64,000 nt of DNA from the NCBI GenBank assembly GCA_030159075.1, contig BROG01000297.1:547501-611500 (forward strand). Direction: 5' to 3'. The notes below the pieces were generated by a model. That model did not search any database and was not told the origin of the DNA. It saw nothing but the letters and a program-made list of their open reading frames with translations. The first letter of the stretch is position 1, and each line of letters starts with the position of its first letter. Below, piece after piece: positions 1 to 13,087 of this stretch. This stretch comes from Atrina japonica (Eukaryota; Mollusca; Bivalvia; Pterioida; Pinnidae). The translations under genes and the position numbers were made by a program.

Positions 1-888
1 AGTGTAAACCCTAGGTATTCATGACATACATTTAAGATGGCGTGAATATGTTTTTTGTCACAAAAGGGCGAGATTAATTAGGGGCTAAATTTTCCCCGGT
101 ATATAGTATATATAAAACTTACTCTATATCTTTTGTTCATAACATTTGTTTTTAGTCTGATTTCAGTGATTTATGTTCCCTAAACTTGCTGCTTTAAATC
201 ATCTCATCTTTTTTCATATATTCTATAACTTTTTGTAGACTTTAATGAGTAAAGCTTTGGGTGGCCCTGTGTATTTGCATTTCTTATAATGTTCTGTATT
301 CTGTATTAGAGACCCCTCTCTTATAATTAACCACCTCTTAACCCCCCACATCCCCACCCCACCACACCCCACCTCACCCACCCCTTAAAAATTTTACTCA
401 CTACTTTTAAACCAGTCAAAAGAGGCTAGGAAAGGATTTGGCTCACCAATAACGCTATTTTGGTGTCTTAGTTTAAGAGTACAAATGTTCTCGTTAGCTC
501 ATCTTCTTAACAGTACTTTAACCTATATTATCTGTTCATTTTCTATATATCTGTTAGATCAAATGTGCTAACAATGCATATTTAATGTTTCAATCACATA
601 TTTGTCCTGTAAAGCTATTCAGACAAAATATACACAATACACCGATGTTATTTAGTGTGTTTCAAATTAATGATTTCATATAGTGCAATTTCAAACCCAA
701 AAGGCAAGTTTTCATAAATAAATGATTTCCGTTTTAATCATGTTGAATCAGGTATTTATAAAATACAGATAGTACTAGGATGAGGAAGCTTATTTCCTGA
801 CATAGAATGCCATTTTAGTTTTGTTTTGTTTTTGCCTGTAGTCAGGTTTCTGAAATATGAATTTATTATGTGAGAAAGTTGACCTGTT
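1..888. other. Non-coding, dispersed-repeat fragment at the left edge
   Basis: Bases 1-110 (ttaagatggcgtgaatatg, then aggggctaaattttccccgg) resemble 41990-42130 and part of 43.41 kb, so this is a dispersed repeat cut by the window edge. A C-rich low-complexity patch lies at 330-385. I see nothing coding. Confidence 0.5.
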
Positions 889-889
889 T

Positions 890-1482
890 TACCTGTGTAC
901 AAATACTTGTCTGAATGTTTTGTCTCAGTACATTTACTTAACAGTTGTCCAGTGTTTACCTGTGTACCAATACTTAACAATTGTGCAGTGTTTACCTGTG
1001 TATAAATACTTAACAATTGTCCAGTGTTTACCTGTGTACCATTACTTAACAATTGTCCAGTGTTTACCTGTGTACCAATACTTAACTGTGTGTTTACCAA
1101 TACTTAACAGTGTTTTATTGTATAAATACTTAACAATTGTCCAGTGTTTACCTGTGTACCGTGTTTTACCTGTGTACCAAATACTTAACAATACCTGTGT
1201 ACCAATTGTCCAGTGTTTACCTGTTTACCTGTGGTGTTTACCTGTGTACCAATACTTAACAATTGTCCAGTGTTTACCTGTGTACCAATACTTAACAATT
1301 GTCCAGTGTTTACCTGTACCAATAGTTAACAGTTGTCCAATGTTTACCTGTGTACCAATACTTAACAATTGGTCAGTTTTATCTGTGTACCAATACTTAA
1401 ACAATTGTCCAATGTTTACTTGTGTACCATTACTTAACAAATTGTCCAGTGTTTACCTGTGTACCAATACTTAACAATTGTT
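890..1482. repeat. 36-bp minisatellite
   Basis: About 15 tandem, partly degenerate copies of a unit built on tgtttacctgtgtaccaa plus tacttaacaattgtccag. The unit is 36 bp, divisible by three, which keeps long frames open on both strands. Those frames translate to simple repeats such as QCLPVYQYLTIV and are not genes. Copies in the middle (1080-1240) have deletions. Confidence 0.95.
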
Positions 1483-2468
1483 TGTTTGTTTATATATCAG
1501 TTGTTTTCTGTTTGTTATACCATTTTGTCTGTTTTACAATAGCCAATGACTTCACCAATATCTGAGTTTTAATTTGACCAGTATTTTCTTATATACTGAT
1601 ATGTAAGTGCTTGAATTGTAATATTATACCAGAACCAATATTTGGTGCTAATATTTGAATTGCTTTTATGACAAAAGTATAGATCAAGTTATAATTTCCT
1701 GTTAAAAATGCATGTGTTATGGCAGATTTAATTTTCCTGTCATTTGTTAAATACTCATAAATTTGACTTTGCAGATGTGACATTTGAAATAGATTAAATG
1801 ACTCTGTAATCAATCGCATAAGATGTTCCATTTCATTTTCTGCTCTGGCTTAGACAAGTCTTTTAATGTTTATTCCGACATCTTTTATTCCCTTTGGTTG
1901 CCCTTTGTTTTTATCATATGAAATGTCAGAAATGTTACCCTTCTAAAATCAATGTGCATATGATAATCAATTTATCACACTGCTGACAAAGGAAGGTGAT
2001 ATTTAAAACAGAATCAGTTTCTCACAATCAATATCTTCCAACAACAACAGAAAGTGATTGAGACATTCGCATGTGAGTCATGTATGTAACTTGTTTAGAG
2101 TTATTCATTCAAGACAATTCCCGGCATCTATTATAGCCCTTTAGAATTGCAGATTCAATAATCAAAAACACAACCGAGAAACGTTGCGACTTACGAAGAC
2201 AGAATTAAATATTTTACTATATTTAGAGTTTGTGAATAACCGATTATCGAGCATTGTAATTTTGCATTTGACTTTCTAAACAAATCAGTAGTGACACAGT
2301 GGAAACGGACCTGAGAGACCCCTCTCATGAAAGGCCATCTGCCTTACAAGGCCACATTTGAATCTGCGACTGAGAAAGGGGTCCTTAGGACAACGTTTTG
2401 GGAAATTGTCAGTTTTACGTTTTCTTTGAACATATGTGGATTTAAACATATATAAATTCTGTTTACAC
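1483..2468. other. Non-coding, mostly unique sequence
   Basis: No gene recognised. A short repeat related to the 'gagaccacctg' family lies at about 2295-2400 (words gagacccctctcatgaaagg and ggccacatttgaatctgc). The rest is unremarkable AT-rich DNA. Confidence 0.5.

Positions 2469-2525
<57 letters not shown>
2469..2525. repeat. (TA)n microsatellite
   Basis: About 25 uninterrupted TA dinucleotides. The frame across it (YIYIYI) is a simple-repeat artefact. Confidence 0.97.
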
Positions 2526-2528
<3 letters not shown>

Positions 2529-2699
2529 GATGAGTGCTGGCAAGGGCAACTCTTTTTGTTTCTGGTGTGTAAATTCTACAAAATTAGAAATATTATGTCA
2601 GATGAAATTTTTTGTTTTCTCACATTTCATTGGTTACGTTACAAGGACATTTTTCTCAGTCGCTGGCTCATTTAAGAAATCACTCAGTTAAACATTCCT

Positions 2700-3010
2700 T
2701 TATATAAAACCTCTTTTGAGAGACCACCTGCCTTGAGAGTCAACATTTTAATGGCAGATAGGGATGGTCTACCAAGACAGGTTTCACTGTACTATAGGTT
2801 TTAGGTAATCTGAGCCAAAGGCTCAATGTTGACCTTTTGTGATCATGTTTTGTAATTGTCCATTGTTAAATTTAAGAGATTTATGTCGCCTTCTCAAGAA
2901 CCAATGGACTAATTTTAACCAATCTTGTTTGGAACTCTCCTCATGTGAAGCAACATAAAGTTTACAAAAAGAAAGGGGCTGAGTCACAGAGGGTCTCCAC
3001 AGTACAAGGG
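2700..3010. repeat. Dispersed repeat fragments (gagaccacctg and GAGCCAAAGGCTC types)
   Basis: Bases 2700-2800 carry ttttgagagaccacctgcc and a downstream acaggtttcactgta, matching 11270-11360 and, more weakly, 51750-51810. Bases 2810-3010 start with the hairpin gagccaaaggctc and continue with gaaccaatggactaatttta, matching 6340-6440 in the same orientation. I regard the latter as pieces of a common bivalve interspersed repeat; the class is not clear. Confidence 0.6.
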
Positions 3011-3330
3011 GTCAAAATTTGATTTTTCTTTTTACTTACGTGTGAGGTTATTTCTTTATCAGTTGAATATGATTACATTAATTTAAAAAAAATAAAAAAG
3101 CAAAGAGCCGATAAGCCTGTGATTGGTCAGTTTGTTGCATGGGTTCTATTTAGTCTATATAAAGTCTTAAACAATTTAGCCATATTTAGCCTTTATGTCA
3201 AATTGCAATCTTTCATACAATGCAATGGAAGATATTTTTCAATGGGGAGAAGAATTATAAGGTTATATTAATAATAATGAAAATAAATAATAAAATTTTG
3301 ATTAAATTCAGAGGCCAAGACACATTTAAA

Positions 3331-3679
3331 GCCCCGTTCACACAAGTTTTCTTGGTCAAAGTTTTTGAAGCAAACTTTGATAATGTGAACAGTCAAAGAA
3401 AACTTTTATCAAAGTCCATCAAAAAATTTGAAGAGACTTTGATGGAAATGAAACTCATCTTATTCTTCTTCAAACTTTGAAGGACGTTGATGGAATTCAG
3501 ACAATCAGAGCAGATATTCAATATGACGTAATCAATGTTTACATGTTACAAGCACATGATTCTGCATGGTTCCCACATTTTCTCCTACAAGTCATTCAAA
3601 AAACTTTGATAGTGTGAACAGGTGCCTTCATCAAAGAAAAAAACTTTGACCAAGTTTTCTTTGACAGACTTTGACCCAG
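3331..3679. mobile_element. Foldback MITE, gccccgttcac type, copy 1
   Basis: Starts gccccgttcacac and contains many inverted and direct copies of the word caaagttttctttg/tcaaag. The right end reads as a degraded inverse of the left (ttttctttgacagactttga). It aligns along its length with 59853-60205. No coding capacity. The short open frames inside are by-products of the repeats. Confidence 0.8.
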
Positions 3680-5250
3680 AAAAAATGATCCCTCAAATGG
3701 TGGCTTTTAAGATATAACAAACATCTCCTGGAGTTGATGCTTCAGATGTACGTACCAGTTTTACATCATCGCTCCTGTAGATTTTTGTTTTAATCTTGGA
3801 AGAAACGACAAAAATAGATTTGACTTTGAGTATATAGATCTAGATTGTTAGGATAGGATTTATTCTGATATCACCAGAGTCCAGCTGTGAATGAATTGAC
3901 ATTGTTTATTGATGTTATTCTCACAAATGCCCAATACTGAAACAAGCTTGGGATCTGTTAATGATATACTGCGACAGCTCCCGATCTTTTCAGGGATACA
4001 TTATCGGGGAGTAATGTGTGTTAAGTCTTGCATACTAACGGGTTTATTACGTGAAATGAAATTCCAGTGTGTTAATTTTGAGCCATTGTCTTTCTTGTTA
4101 TTGTAGCTGTGGATGATACAATGTTACATTTTGTTATACAGTGACCATAGCAACAGATTGAGAGGGAGGCGCACCCATAACCTAATTATATTATCGCATA
4201 TTAGATTGTGTAATTAAGCATGACATCATAGCTATTTTGGACTGTATATCTGTTAAAAAAAATGATAGCTACAATGAGTTCCCATGACAAAAAAAGAGAG
4301 ACCATTGATCTGTGTACGATATAGGTCATACTGGTGAAGTTCTAGAACCTAAATGAACGAAAACAAAATTGTCAGAATTGACTAAAAATTTTATCACTGT
4401 ATTAAAGGGCCCCAGCATTAAAATATTCCAAGGCCATGAAGACATGTCTCCCGCATGGAAAAGGCATATTTTAAAACTACCGTATAAATTCTTTTGAAGG
4501 CATATTGTAGTACATCAAAACCCCCTACTGACCCGCGGGACATATTTTAACCTATTTGTGATACAAAATTTCAAAGTAATTCTATTAGTTGAACTGAAGA
4601 TATTAGGTAAAAATCTCGATTTCTGTCCGAGAATAGGTCCCACACCAGTGCAGTATAATTCAATTCATTGGTATAAAATATTGCCATAAATTGTTTTCTT
4701 TTTTTGCCGCACCGTGATTGAAATGATGACGCATGTCCTACTGCCTGCCTCTATATTAAAATTCATAAAACCTGGTGGGGTGCAGTCTCGTGAAAACTTT
4801 TTAGACCTGGGCGAGTTTAAATCTTAAGTAATATTTAAGCATAACAACATTAAAATTACACTGACTTAAGTAATACTTCTTACTTATTACAAGAAGTGAG
4901 TAGAATCATCTGTATTATGATCAAAATGTTGCTCTTACTTGCAAAATTATATGAACTGGACATTTTGAAAAAAAAAAGAAAAAACATTTTTGACATATAA
5001 ACTCTTATATGAAAATATTATTTGTAGCACATTATGAAATGGATTTGTATTTCTCACAGCAAATCCTGTCAGTATGACATATTTTTTAATCTGATAATTT
5101 TGTTTTTAGTTTTTGATATTTCGTTGTATAAATATTATCGGATGTGATTGTAATTCATTTCATGTATCATACATCCAGTTAATATATTCATTTTGAAACG
5201 AATAAGTTTTTAATGAAACAAACACATGATGTCAGTTATGTTTTGCTATC
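3680..5250. other. Non-coding; one dispersed repeat
   Basis: Bases 4768-4960 (cctggtggggtgcagtc, then gggcgagtttaaatctta and agtgagtagaatcatc) match 14337-14600 in the same orientation. The rest shows no exon, RNA gene or repeat that I recognise. An open frame of 65 codons at 3909-4106 has no recognisable motif. Confidence 0.5.
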
Positions 5251-5254
5251 GACC

Positions 5255-5415
5255 TCCCCTTAGATCAAAGCTGGTTTTCTCATGAATCTCTTTGTAACAT
5301 TCTGGTTTCTATTGAAAGGAAGTGTTTGTGCTAGGAGGGGGTTTGAGACACCTTGTACTGAAGCACCTTTGCACAGTTCGGGTGAGCGATGTTGGCCCAT
5401 GGGCCTCTTGTTTAG
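5255..5415 (+). repeat. End of a common bivalve-type interspersed repeat
   Basis: Ends with a gttcgggtgagcgatg word followed by the perfect short palindrome ggcccatgggcc and ctcttgttt. I recall this terminal arrangement from many bivalve repeats, but I cannot name the class. The palindrome is reminiscent of a Helitron 3' hairpin, yet the required CTRR end is not present. Confidence 0.5.
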
Positions 5416-6330
5416 TCATAACTGACACGCTTGTTCTACAAGAAAGGTTTAGTGATAGTTACGTCTATTTCAAATCTTAGTTCCTGCTGGGTTCATTTCA
5501 TTTCAAACTATTTCGTTTTAGATTTTTGACAGACACATCTTTTGAAACATTTTACAGCAAAAATTGATTTTTTTTCTGCTACATGTAGATTATACCATAA
5601 ATGTACGTATGTCTGAAGTTGAAATTGGTACGTTGTTGAACTGTTCAGCCTCCATGAGTCATACATTCAGATCTGATTCCATGCACATCAATCACTATAT
5701 AGATTTTCACAACACATATATTTAGGATTTAACATTTTACATTTTCCAATTTCAATTCGGTGTTGTTTCAAGAACCCAGAAATGACAGATACAATTCATT
5801 ACCTATTTACAGTGCTTGATCCTTTAGTACTCAGTATGGGTTGATCCATTTATCGATCATGGTCATAGATATCTTCGTTTTATATCTGGAAAAGCATTAT
5901 ACATGTAGTTGGGAAAAATAAAAAAAGTCAAGATTTGAAGCATTTTGCAGAAATTACATCATAATATGAAATGTTAATTGAATAAAAAAAACTGTTATCA
6001 CGTCCTAATACATAGAATAATAATCTGTAAACATATTGAATCGAATTTTAGTGATTTTACAGGTAAAATGAAATAGGAATGAATTCTCTGCGTTAAATCC
6101 ATACAATTTAATACAGAATTTCCAGGAAAGATTTAGTTATAAAACGGAATTTTTTTTCAACATACCTTTCGTTTTTGGTGGTTTTCCTTGTCTTTTTTTT
6201 TTTCTTCTTTTTGTTTGTCCAAAATGGAAAGGAATGTGTGTAGTTTACATCTAATACATACTGAGAAATACCTGAAGTGATCTCTATTTGGCAGTCAGCG
6301 AATGATAATCAGGTTTCTGTATCAATTTTT
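5416..6330. other. Non-coding, nothing recognised
   Basis: AT-rich sequence with short A and T runs. No open frame of note, no tandem structure and no copy elsewhere in the window that I can see. Confidence 0.45.
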
Positions 6331-6339
6331 AGGTCTACT

Positions 6340-6775
6340 TCTATGCAAAACCAATGGGCCAATTTTAACCAAACTTATCAGGAATTATCCCCATGTTAAG
6401 CGGCAAGCCACATAACATTTGCAGACAGAAAGGGTTAATCTCCTATAGCGTCTGTTAAATGGGCCAAAAATAGCCAGAACCTTGGTATATCTTTAAAAAT
6501 TCTTCTTCTCAGGAACAGATGTGATCAGATTTCTTTTAAATTTGAATGTATGGTTCTACAATGATTGCAGATAAAACAGAAATCTGTTCATAAAATCTGT
6601 TCATAAAATGCGTTCATGAACATGCTGTTACAGGGTGTCTCAAAAGGACATAGGGCACTGGTCGGGGATGATACTTCAAACGGAGGTCCCATGTCATGCC
6701 ACGTAAAAGAACATTCACTGCATTGGCATCAGTCCATAGCACAGGTCAAAATTTAAGACACTTCACCTGAACTGA
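6340..6775 (+). repeat. Interspersed repeat fragments
   Basis: Bases 6345-6440 match 2900-2990 (accaatgggccaattttaacc). Bases 6700-6775 (cattggcatcagtccatagc, then acaggtcaaaat) match the reverse strand of 56605-56675, so a second repeat family is present in both orientations. Confidence 0.6.
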
Positions 6776-7107
6776 CAACATGTATGTTTCGCATCAGAAC
6801 GGTGACTTAATATACTGGCTAGTTGCAGTTATTTGTGGGGGATTTAATTTCGCAGTATTCAGGGTCCAAGAAATTTATAAAAATTGTTATTGTATAACCG
6901 CTGTACTGCCACAAACAAACCAGTATACAGGATATGTTGCAGCTAATTGTAGGATTATATATCTCATTCAAATAAATTGTAAAATCTTGTTGTCATAAGG
7001 AAGTGTGCATTTTATTTTTGTCAAATAAATATGTTTTTCTCAGCATATAAACAGGGAAAAAAAGAAAAGATTTCAAGGATAAAGGCAGGAAATCAAAATT
7101 TACCTTT

Positions 7108-7396
<289 letters not shown>

Positions 7397-7877
7397 AAAG
7401 TTTGCTTAGCACCAATAAAATTTTTTTTTGTGTACATATATGTTGCTGTATGCCAGTATTTAGTTTTATTTATTTTTATGCACCTGATTAATGACTTATA
7501 AAAAAAAGATAGACAAATGTTTTAACAATTGTAATATGTTTTCGAGGTCTATTTAGAATTTGAATGGGATGATGTTCAAGACGGGTATATATCGATAATT
7601 GTGAAAAAAAAAATCAAGCTTGGTGCTCAGCCAACTTTGAGTATATCAATTAAGGGCTTCCCAGAAGAATACATTCAGTTTGAAAATAATTGACAGTGAA
7701 ACTTAGAAGAGAAGATTAATGGTTCAAATATAAAAATAACATGGTAAAACATGATTTTTATCTTTTAATGACCATAAATTCATTGTTTATTGACAAGATT
7801 AATGGATGAATGATATCACATTAATTTTCTGTTCATGGAAGTCAAAATATGTAGGCTATGCATTTCTTTGGGTACCT

Positions 7878-8001
<124 letters not shown>

Positions 8002-8003
8002 TA

Positions 8004-8954
8004 CAGTAGGGTAACAAAAGTGAGTATAATTTTTATCTTTCTCCATTTATTTCATATAAAACCATAAAACTCTTAAACAATCATTTCCTGGTCAATTTCA
8101 ATAAAATTTTCACTATTAACTACATGTATTACTGTTTTGAATATTATACGTTTATTGCCCTGGTTGTAGAGAGACATGAGGATTTGTTTAATCGCGGCAA
8201 GTTATATTCACCTCGGGTAAATATAACTTGCTGCGGGTAAACAAATCTTCATGTCTCCTTACAACCAGGGCAATAAATTGTTTATCATACTGATATGGAA
8301 AACTCAAAATGTAAATAACTACAATTATAGTTTCAAGAATATTTTATTCAAAACAACAACATTTTCTAAGAAATGTATGAAAAAAAACTTCACTTTTGTA
8401 TCAAGTACATTTTCTAAGAAATTTATGAAAAAAAACTTCACTTTTGTATCGAGAACGATAACTCTATTGGGGTTCCAAATGGGAGGAAATATGGAGTGAG
8501 TGAGAAAGACTTGATGTTTCTTTTCCTGGTCAGGTGAATACGTTTGTCCAATAGGGATTAAGAATCTAACTTCAAGGTATAATAATCTTTGTTTGTGTGT
8601 TTGTTTTTATGTAATTTTCCATTGTTTCATTTTAAAGTACTGGTATTCTTGAATGTTGTAGGGTACAAAATTTTAATGTCTCTTTTCAATATGTATAAAT
8701 AGTTTTATTATGACATATAGAATTTAATTTTGTGTTAAAGTTCCTGAATCTTGAAAACAAAAAAATGAACATTATGAGCTAATACACATACACACAAAAT
8801 GAAACTGTTAAATAGTTTTTATTTTTATGGTATAAGTTTTACCAATATTGATTTAGAAATGACTTCACATGAATGTTTTGAAAAAATTGCAGATTTATAT
8901 GAAATACATGTATAGAGAAAACAAAAATTTATACTCACTTTTGTCACAATACTG
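8004..8954. mobile_element. Tc1/mariner-like non-autonomous element with nested foldback insert
   Basis: Inverted termini: left CAGTAGGGTAACAAAAGTGA, right the inverse of CAGTATTGTGACAAAAGTGA, each extending imperfectly for about 60 bases into an A/T-rich arm with the word tttcatataaa. A TA precedes the left end. The right half aligns with 63456-63793. The termini and arms resemble those at 12554-13048. There is no transposase frame, so it is a MITE or deletion derivative. A 127-bp palindrome at 8151-8277 is nested in its left half. Confidence 0.82.
8151..8277. mobile_element. Near-perfect 127-bp palindrome (foldback element)
   Basis: Two arms of about 60 bases: the left begins tttattgccctggttgtag, the right ends with its inverse. 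They differ at only about eight positions and are separated by a loop of about five bases around ctcgg. The transcript or single strand would form one long hairpin. The element interrupts the larger one at 8004-8954. Confidence 0.93.
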
Positions 8955-8959
8955 TCAGT

Positions 8960-9107
8960 TTGTTAGATGGTGTTTTATGCCATGCTTAACAATTTTTCAG
9001 TTTACCTGGGGAGAGACCATCTGTCTTTCGCAGGTAAACTGGCAATTGTATCTCAAAATAAGCTTAGTTTCAAGCAGGGCTGGAACCTGCGCATCATACA
9101 TGTAGAT
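8960..9107 (-). mobile_element. tRNA-derived SINE fragment (family B)
   Basis: Antisense copy of the SINE seen fully at 58392-58645: gatggtgttttatgcc tail, caatttttcagtttacc body, then gcagggctggaacctgc corresponding to the B-box part. The A-box end is missing. It abuts the MITE that ends at 8954. Confidence 0.75.
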
Positions 9108-11400
9108 ATAAAAATATTTACAGTAAACATGTTCCAAATCTTCATCAGTGTATTTTTTTTTAACAGAATAACACTGAAATTTGTTAGCCTTCGATAAAAC
9201 TCCATAAAAAAAAAGAGAATTACATCACCGGGTAGGTAATAACTGATGTTGATGCAAATTATCTGAAAATGAGCGGAAGTTAGATTCAATAGGTGAAAAT
9301 ACAAATAGATGAATTTATAGTCAGTTGTATTGAGGCCTACTGTCTACAGGCAAATATAGATTTAATAGCTTAGATTTTGCAATTTTGACAAATATTATTT
9401 TCTGGTAATATATCCAGATGTGAGACCGGATGAAAACACCATGGTGTTGGTTACCATGATGTTTGTACCTACCAACAGTTCTTTAGCTGTGAGTGACAAC
9501 AAAATTGAACGTGTATTTCATCCCATCCTTCATCATTATAAGAAATTGATTTGATGTATACATGTTCTCTGTGTGACAGTCAATGTGCTTAGACTGTTAT
9601 AAGGTTTTAGTAATTGAACCAGGTTTTCAATCATAATTGTGCGAAGTTACTCAATTTTTAGTCAGTAAGTATTGTTTCTCTTTTCTCTCTCTCTCTCTTT
9701 TTTTTTTTTATGGGGGGGGGGGGGCATTTTTTTTACTAGGTTTTTGTCATAGGTTTTTTTTTGGCACGGGGGGGGGGGGGGTAATATATTTTATAGTGTT
9801 TTGGATCAATAGGGTGTGACTTAAAACTTGCTAGGTCAGAGGTTGTTTTAAATTTGGAAAGACTTTAGTTTAATTTTGATTTCAATTAATTTTGATTTTG
9901 TTTTATTATATATGTGGAAACCATTTATTTAATTAAAAGGTATATCTCAGATTTTATATGATGGGAATATATAGTGTGCATCTGATTAAATATTAGTGTA
10001 AATTTATCCTTAGATGCAAATGTATTTCTCATCCCTAAGTTTAAAGTGTTTTTAAAATACATTTAGATATACACTGTTTTCCATTCAGTACACATTTTTT
10101 TAGTTCAACAATTGAATTCTGATACAAGATGTACAGGATAATCATTAGAGTGTACAAATTGGTCTCACCTTTTCACGGTAGTTAGATAGTGATGGCAAAA
10201 TATGGAAAAATCAGTACAAGATGGCCGACCATCACCATAAAAGTCAATATTTCATCGGAAGCTAGAGCCGTCATAAAGGGATTAAATTATCTTTGGATGG
10301 TCAGTGTTAATGGAATATAAGCTCATAAAAAGCGGCTTATAGATCATCTGAAACTGTGGTCTACACATAATCATATACGATCATTTTGTGACTCTTTTAT
10401 GCCAAGCTTTAAACTGTTTCCAGACATTTTGATTTTATCATTATTTCTCCTACATAAGATATTCTCCTAAATATGATGTTCTCCTTTGAAACATTACATA
10501 AATGTGATCAACACGCATCAAGCACGGATTTCAGTGGACAGTTTCAGGTAATCGGAATAAAACTAAAAGCCGGATTTATGAATGACTGGTCACCTGTTAT
10601 TTAACATTAATATGAAGAGCTAACGTAACCGTAATTTTGAAGTCAATATTCCCGAGATTTAATCAAGCAACAGGACATGAATTCCTGACTTGCCTTATAT
10701 GCTATCACAAGTAGCAGAGTGCATTGATTGTCTAGGTGAAGTTTGCTACTTTAGTTGTTATAACAATGGATAGCTCACGTTTACATTCACCAGAGTGGCT
10801 CACTTTACATACACACAAGTGGCTCATAACCACTTTTTAAAGAGCTAATGAATTTTCTATAATTTGTTTTAATAGTTCAATAAAAAAAAAAGTGCCATTC
10901 ATTGTATTGTGTTATAAAATGTCTACAAAAACGATTATGATTTATTCACCTGTGTTATTATTGATCTCTCTGTCTTTTTAATATATTATGAATTTTATAT
11001 GATTTGTGCATATTTGATTTTGTGCCATTAATTGTGCTATTTTATACTTGGTTTGTATGCAATAACACTGTATGCATGGCTGTATTATTGTGAAGATCTC
11101 ACACATCTTACTCTATTTTGCCCGTTAAACAATACTTACCTAGTTCACATACAGGTACACACACCTGTAAATGTAATTATTCTTTATATATGCTGTAGAA
11201 CATTCCTGGAAAGACCAACTGTTTTTTAAGAGCACACTCTGAAATCAACTTGGTTAAATAATCCTTGAAATTCAAGCTCTTTTGAGAGACCACCTGTCTT
11301 TAGAGACCACATTTCAGTGGTGGATGGGGGTGGGCTCTCAAGATAGCTTCCATTGTAATTGATAACAAAACTGAGATACCTGAGATGCAGGTGTATATTT
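9108..11400. other. Non-coding; homopolymer runs and one possible conserved segment
   Basis: Contains T and G homopolymer runs at 9684-9781 and a repeat fragment at 11270-11360. Bases 10180-10740 are free of recognisable repeats, less AT-rich and without an open frame; they could be a conserved non-coding element. Nothing else stands out. Confidence 0.45.
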
Positions 11401-11404
11401 ATTG

Positions 11405-11658
11405 TACGTTTGTTTATTGTTGTTTAACGTCCCACTCAAGAATATTTCACTCATATGGAGACGTCATGCCGGTGATGGGGTTTAAATTTTGGCCTATTCT
11501 CTGCACTTACAGCCATTGATCAGTGAGGGTTCTTTAACGTGCCGACACCTACTGTGACACCGGACCTCCATTTTTACTGTCTCATCCAACAGACAGGAAA
11601 CCAACCAGCCACCGGCTGGACTCAAATTCACGACCTCATGATCAGGCCGGCTCTATAT
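11405..11658 (-). mobile_element. tRNA-derived SINE (family A)
   Basis: Antisense SINE. The left end is the tail tttgtttattgttgtttaac; the body includes ccactcaagaatatttcact and gtgagggttctttaacgtg; the right end includes the inverse of ggtcgtgaatttgagtcc, a B-box-like Pol III promoter motif. The same body is found at 20844-21092. The A-box end is missing here. Confidence 0.85.
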
Positions 11659-11859
11659 CTATTGTACATATATACTTTTACTGGTCACACACAGGTGTAC
11701 TTAATATACATTTGTTATAGTGAAACATCTGGGTTTTGGTCACCTAAATGTTTTATATTGACCTATAATGAATAGTATCGTGTAGCACAGGTATAATCAT
11801 ATGACACATGTATGATTTCACCTCCCATAGCTACAATGTCAAGGCCATGGAAGTTGCCT

Positions 11860-12090
11860 AGCTTAAGCACTTTTAGCTCCAGGCCCAACTTAGGCACATG
11901 TAGCTCCAAGCCCAACCTAGGCACATGTATTTTGGGGTCCAACCTAGGCACATTTAGCTCAAGGACCAATCTAGGCACATGTTGTAGGCTATTAACCAAG
12001 GCACACGTTCTAGTCCTACATGTATAACCAAGGCTTATTTTCTAGGCATATAACCAAGGCACATGTTCTAGGCCTATAACCAAGGTACAT
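11860..12090. repeat. About 27-bp minisatellite with two unit types
   Basis: First block: units built on taggcacatgtagctcc plus aagcccaacc. Second block: units built on aaccaaggcacatgttctag. The frames across both strands (PRLGLELHV) follow from the unit length being a multiple of three. Confidence 0.9.
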
Positions 12091-12449
12091 AGGCATATAG
12101 GTTTCAGGGTGAGAAAAAACAAATTGAAAAAATCAACTCATCCTATGGCTTTTCAAATGAGGCCAAAACAAATGCTGAAGACGTTCGTTTCTGTCAGTAA
12201 GACTTCTTGAGTTGAACTCAAATTCAATATAAATGTATATTTCCAAAACAAAAAGTGGTATCATACAATGCCCAATAATAAATCTAAATGTATTGTGAAA
12301 CCGGTCAAAGCGTACCCACTAAAATTAAATATGCTAGCTTTGAGAAGTTAAGAATTTAAATGGTGCTATTTGAAAAGAAAGACTATGGGTGTATAACACC
12401 ATTAAAATAAACTATAAAATACTCTTTCTGCTCTGATTCCCTCAAACAA

Positions 12450-12456
<7 letters not shown>

Positions 12457-12521
<65 letters not shown>

Positions 12522-12553
12522 TATATACACACACACACACACATACACATACA
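12457..12553. repeat. (AT)n-(AC)n compound microsatellite
   Basis: About 29 AT dinucleotides, a short interruption, then about 9 AC dinucleotides. It abuts the left end of the element at 12554, as at 7878-8001. Confidence 0.95.
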
Positions 12554-13048
12554 CAGTCACTTGCCAAAAGTTTATAGACATTGCCATTTTTATTTTACTA
12601 AATATTTCATACAAAACCACCCCACCCCCCAATATATTGTGAAGTTATTTCTTATTGCATTTGAATAGAGTTTTCATGGTTAAACAGAGAATGTTTCCCA
12701 GTTTCAATGATTATTTGTATGTAATTTTCTTATGTGTTGTTTCAAAGATTTGACAATTTAAAGAAAGAAGTAAAAATTAGATATCACAATTTTACTTACT
12801 CAAAAAAAAAAGGAATTTTCCTCACCAAAATTACACTTCATGTTTAAATTGATGAATTTTAAAATTTTTAATTCAGAAATGAAATTAAAAATGGAAACTG
12901 TATCCTGTTCTCTGTTTAACAGTGAAATTTATATTGAAATAAAATAAAAATAAGAAATGGCTTCACAATAGTTTTTGAAAAAAATATGGTTTTATATGAA
13001 ATATATAGAAAAAAATGATAATGTCTATAAACTTTTGACAAGTGATTG
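12554..13048. mobile_element. Tc1/mariner-like MITE
   Basis: Inverted termini: left CAGTCACTTGCCAAAAGTTT, right the inverse of CAATCACTTGTCAAAAGTTT, continuing ATAGACATT and a region with tttcata(c/t)aaaacca on both sides. TA follows the right end. The inner arms resemble those at 8004-8954 (gtttttgaaaaaaat, ttatatgaaata), so they are subfamilies. Non-coding. Confidence 0.87.
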
Positions 13049-13087
13049 TATATGCAAATGTACTCCTAGAGTTTCAGTAGAATGTTT

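Noticed and set aside
857..1474. 205-codon open frame on the + strand and overlapping minus-strand frames
   Set aside because: They translate the 36-bp minisatellite; the frame stays open only because the unit is a multiple of three.
5370..5412. Helitron 3' end (palindrome near a repeat end)
   Set aside because: The terminal CTRR is missing and no 5' TC end could be paired with it.
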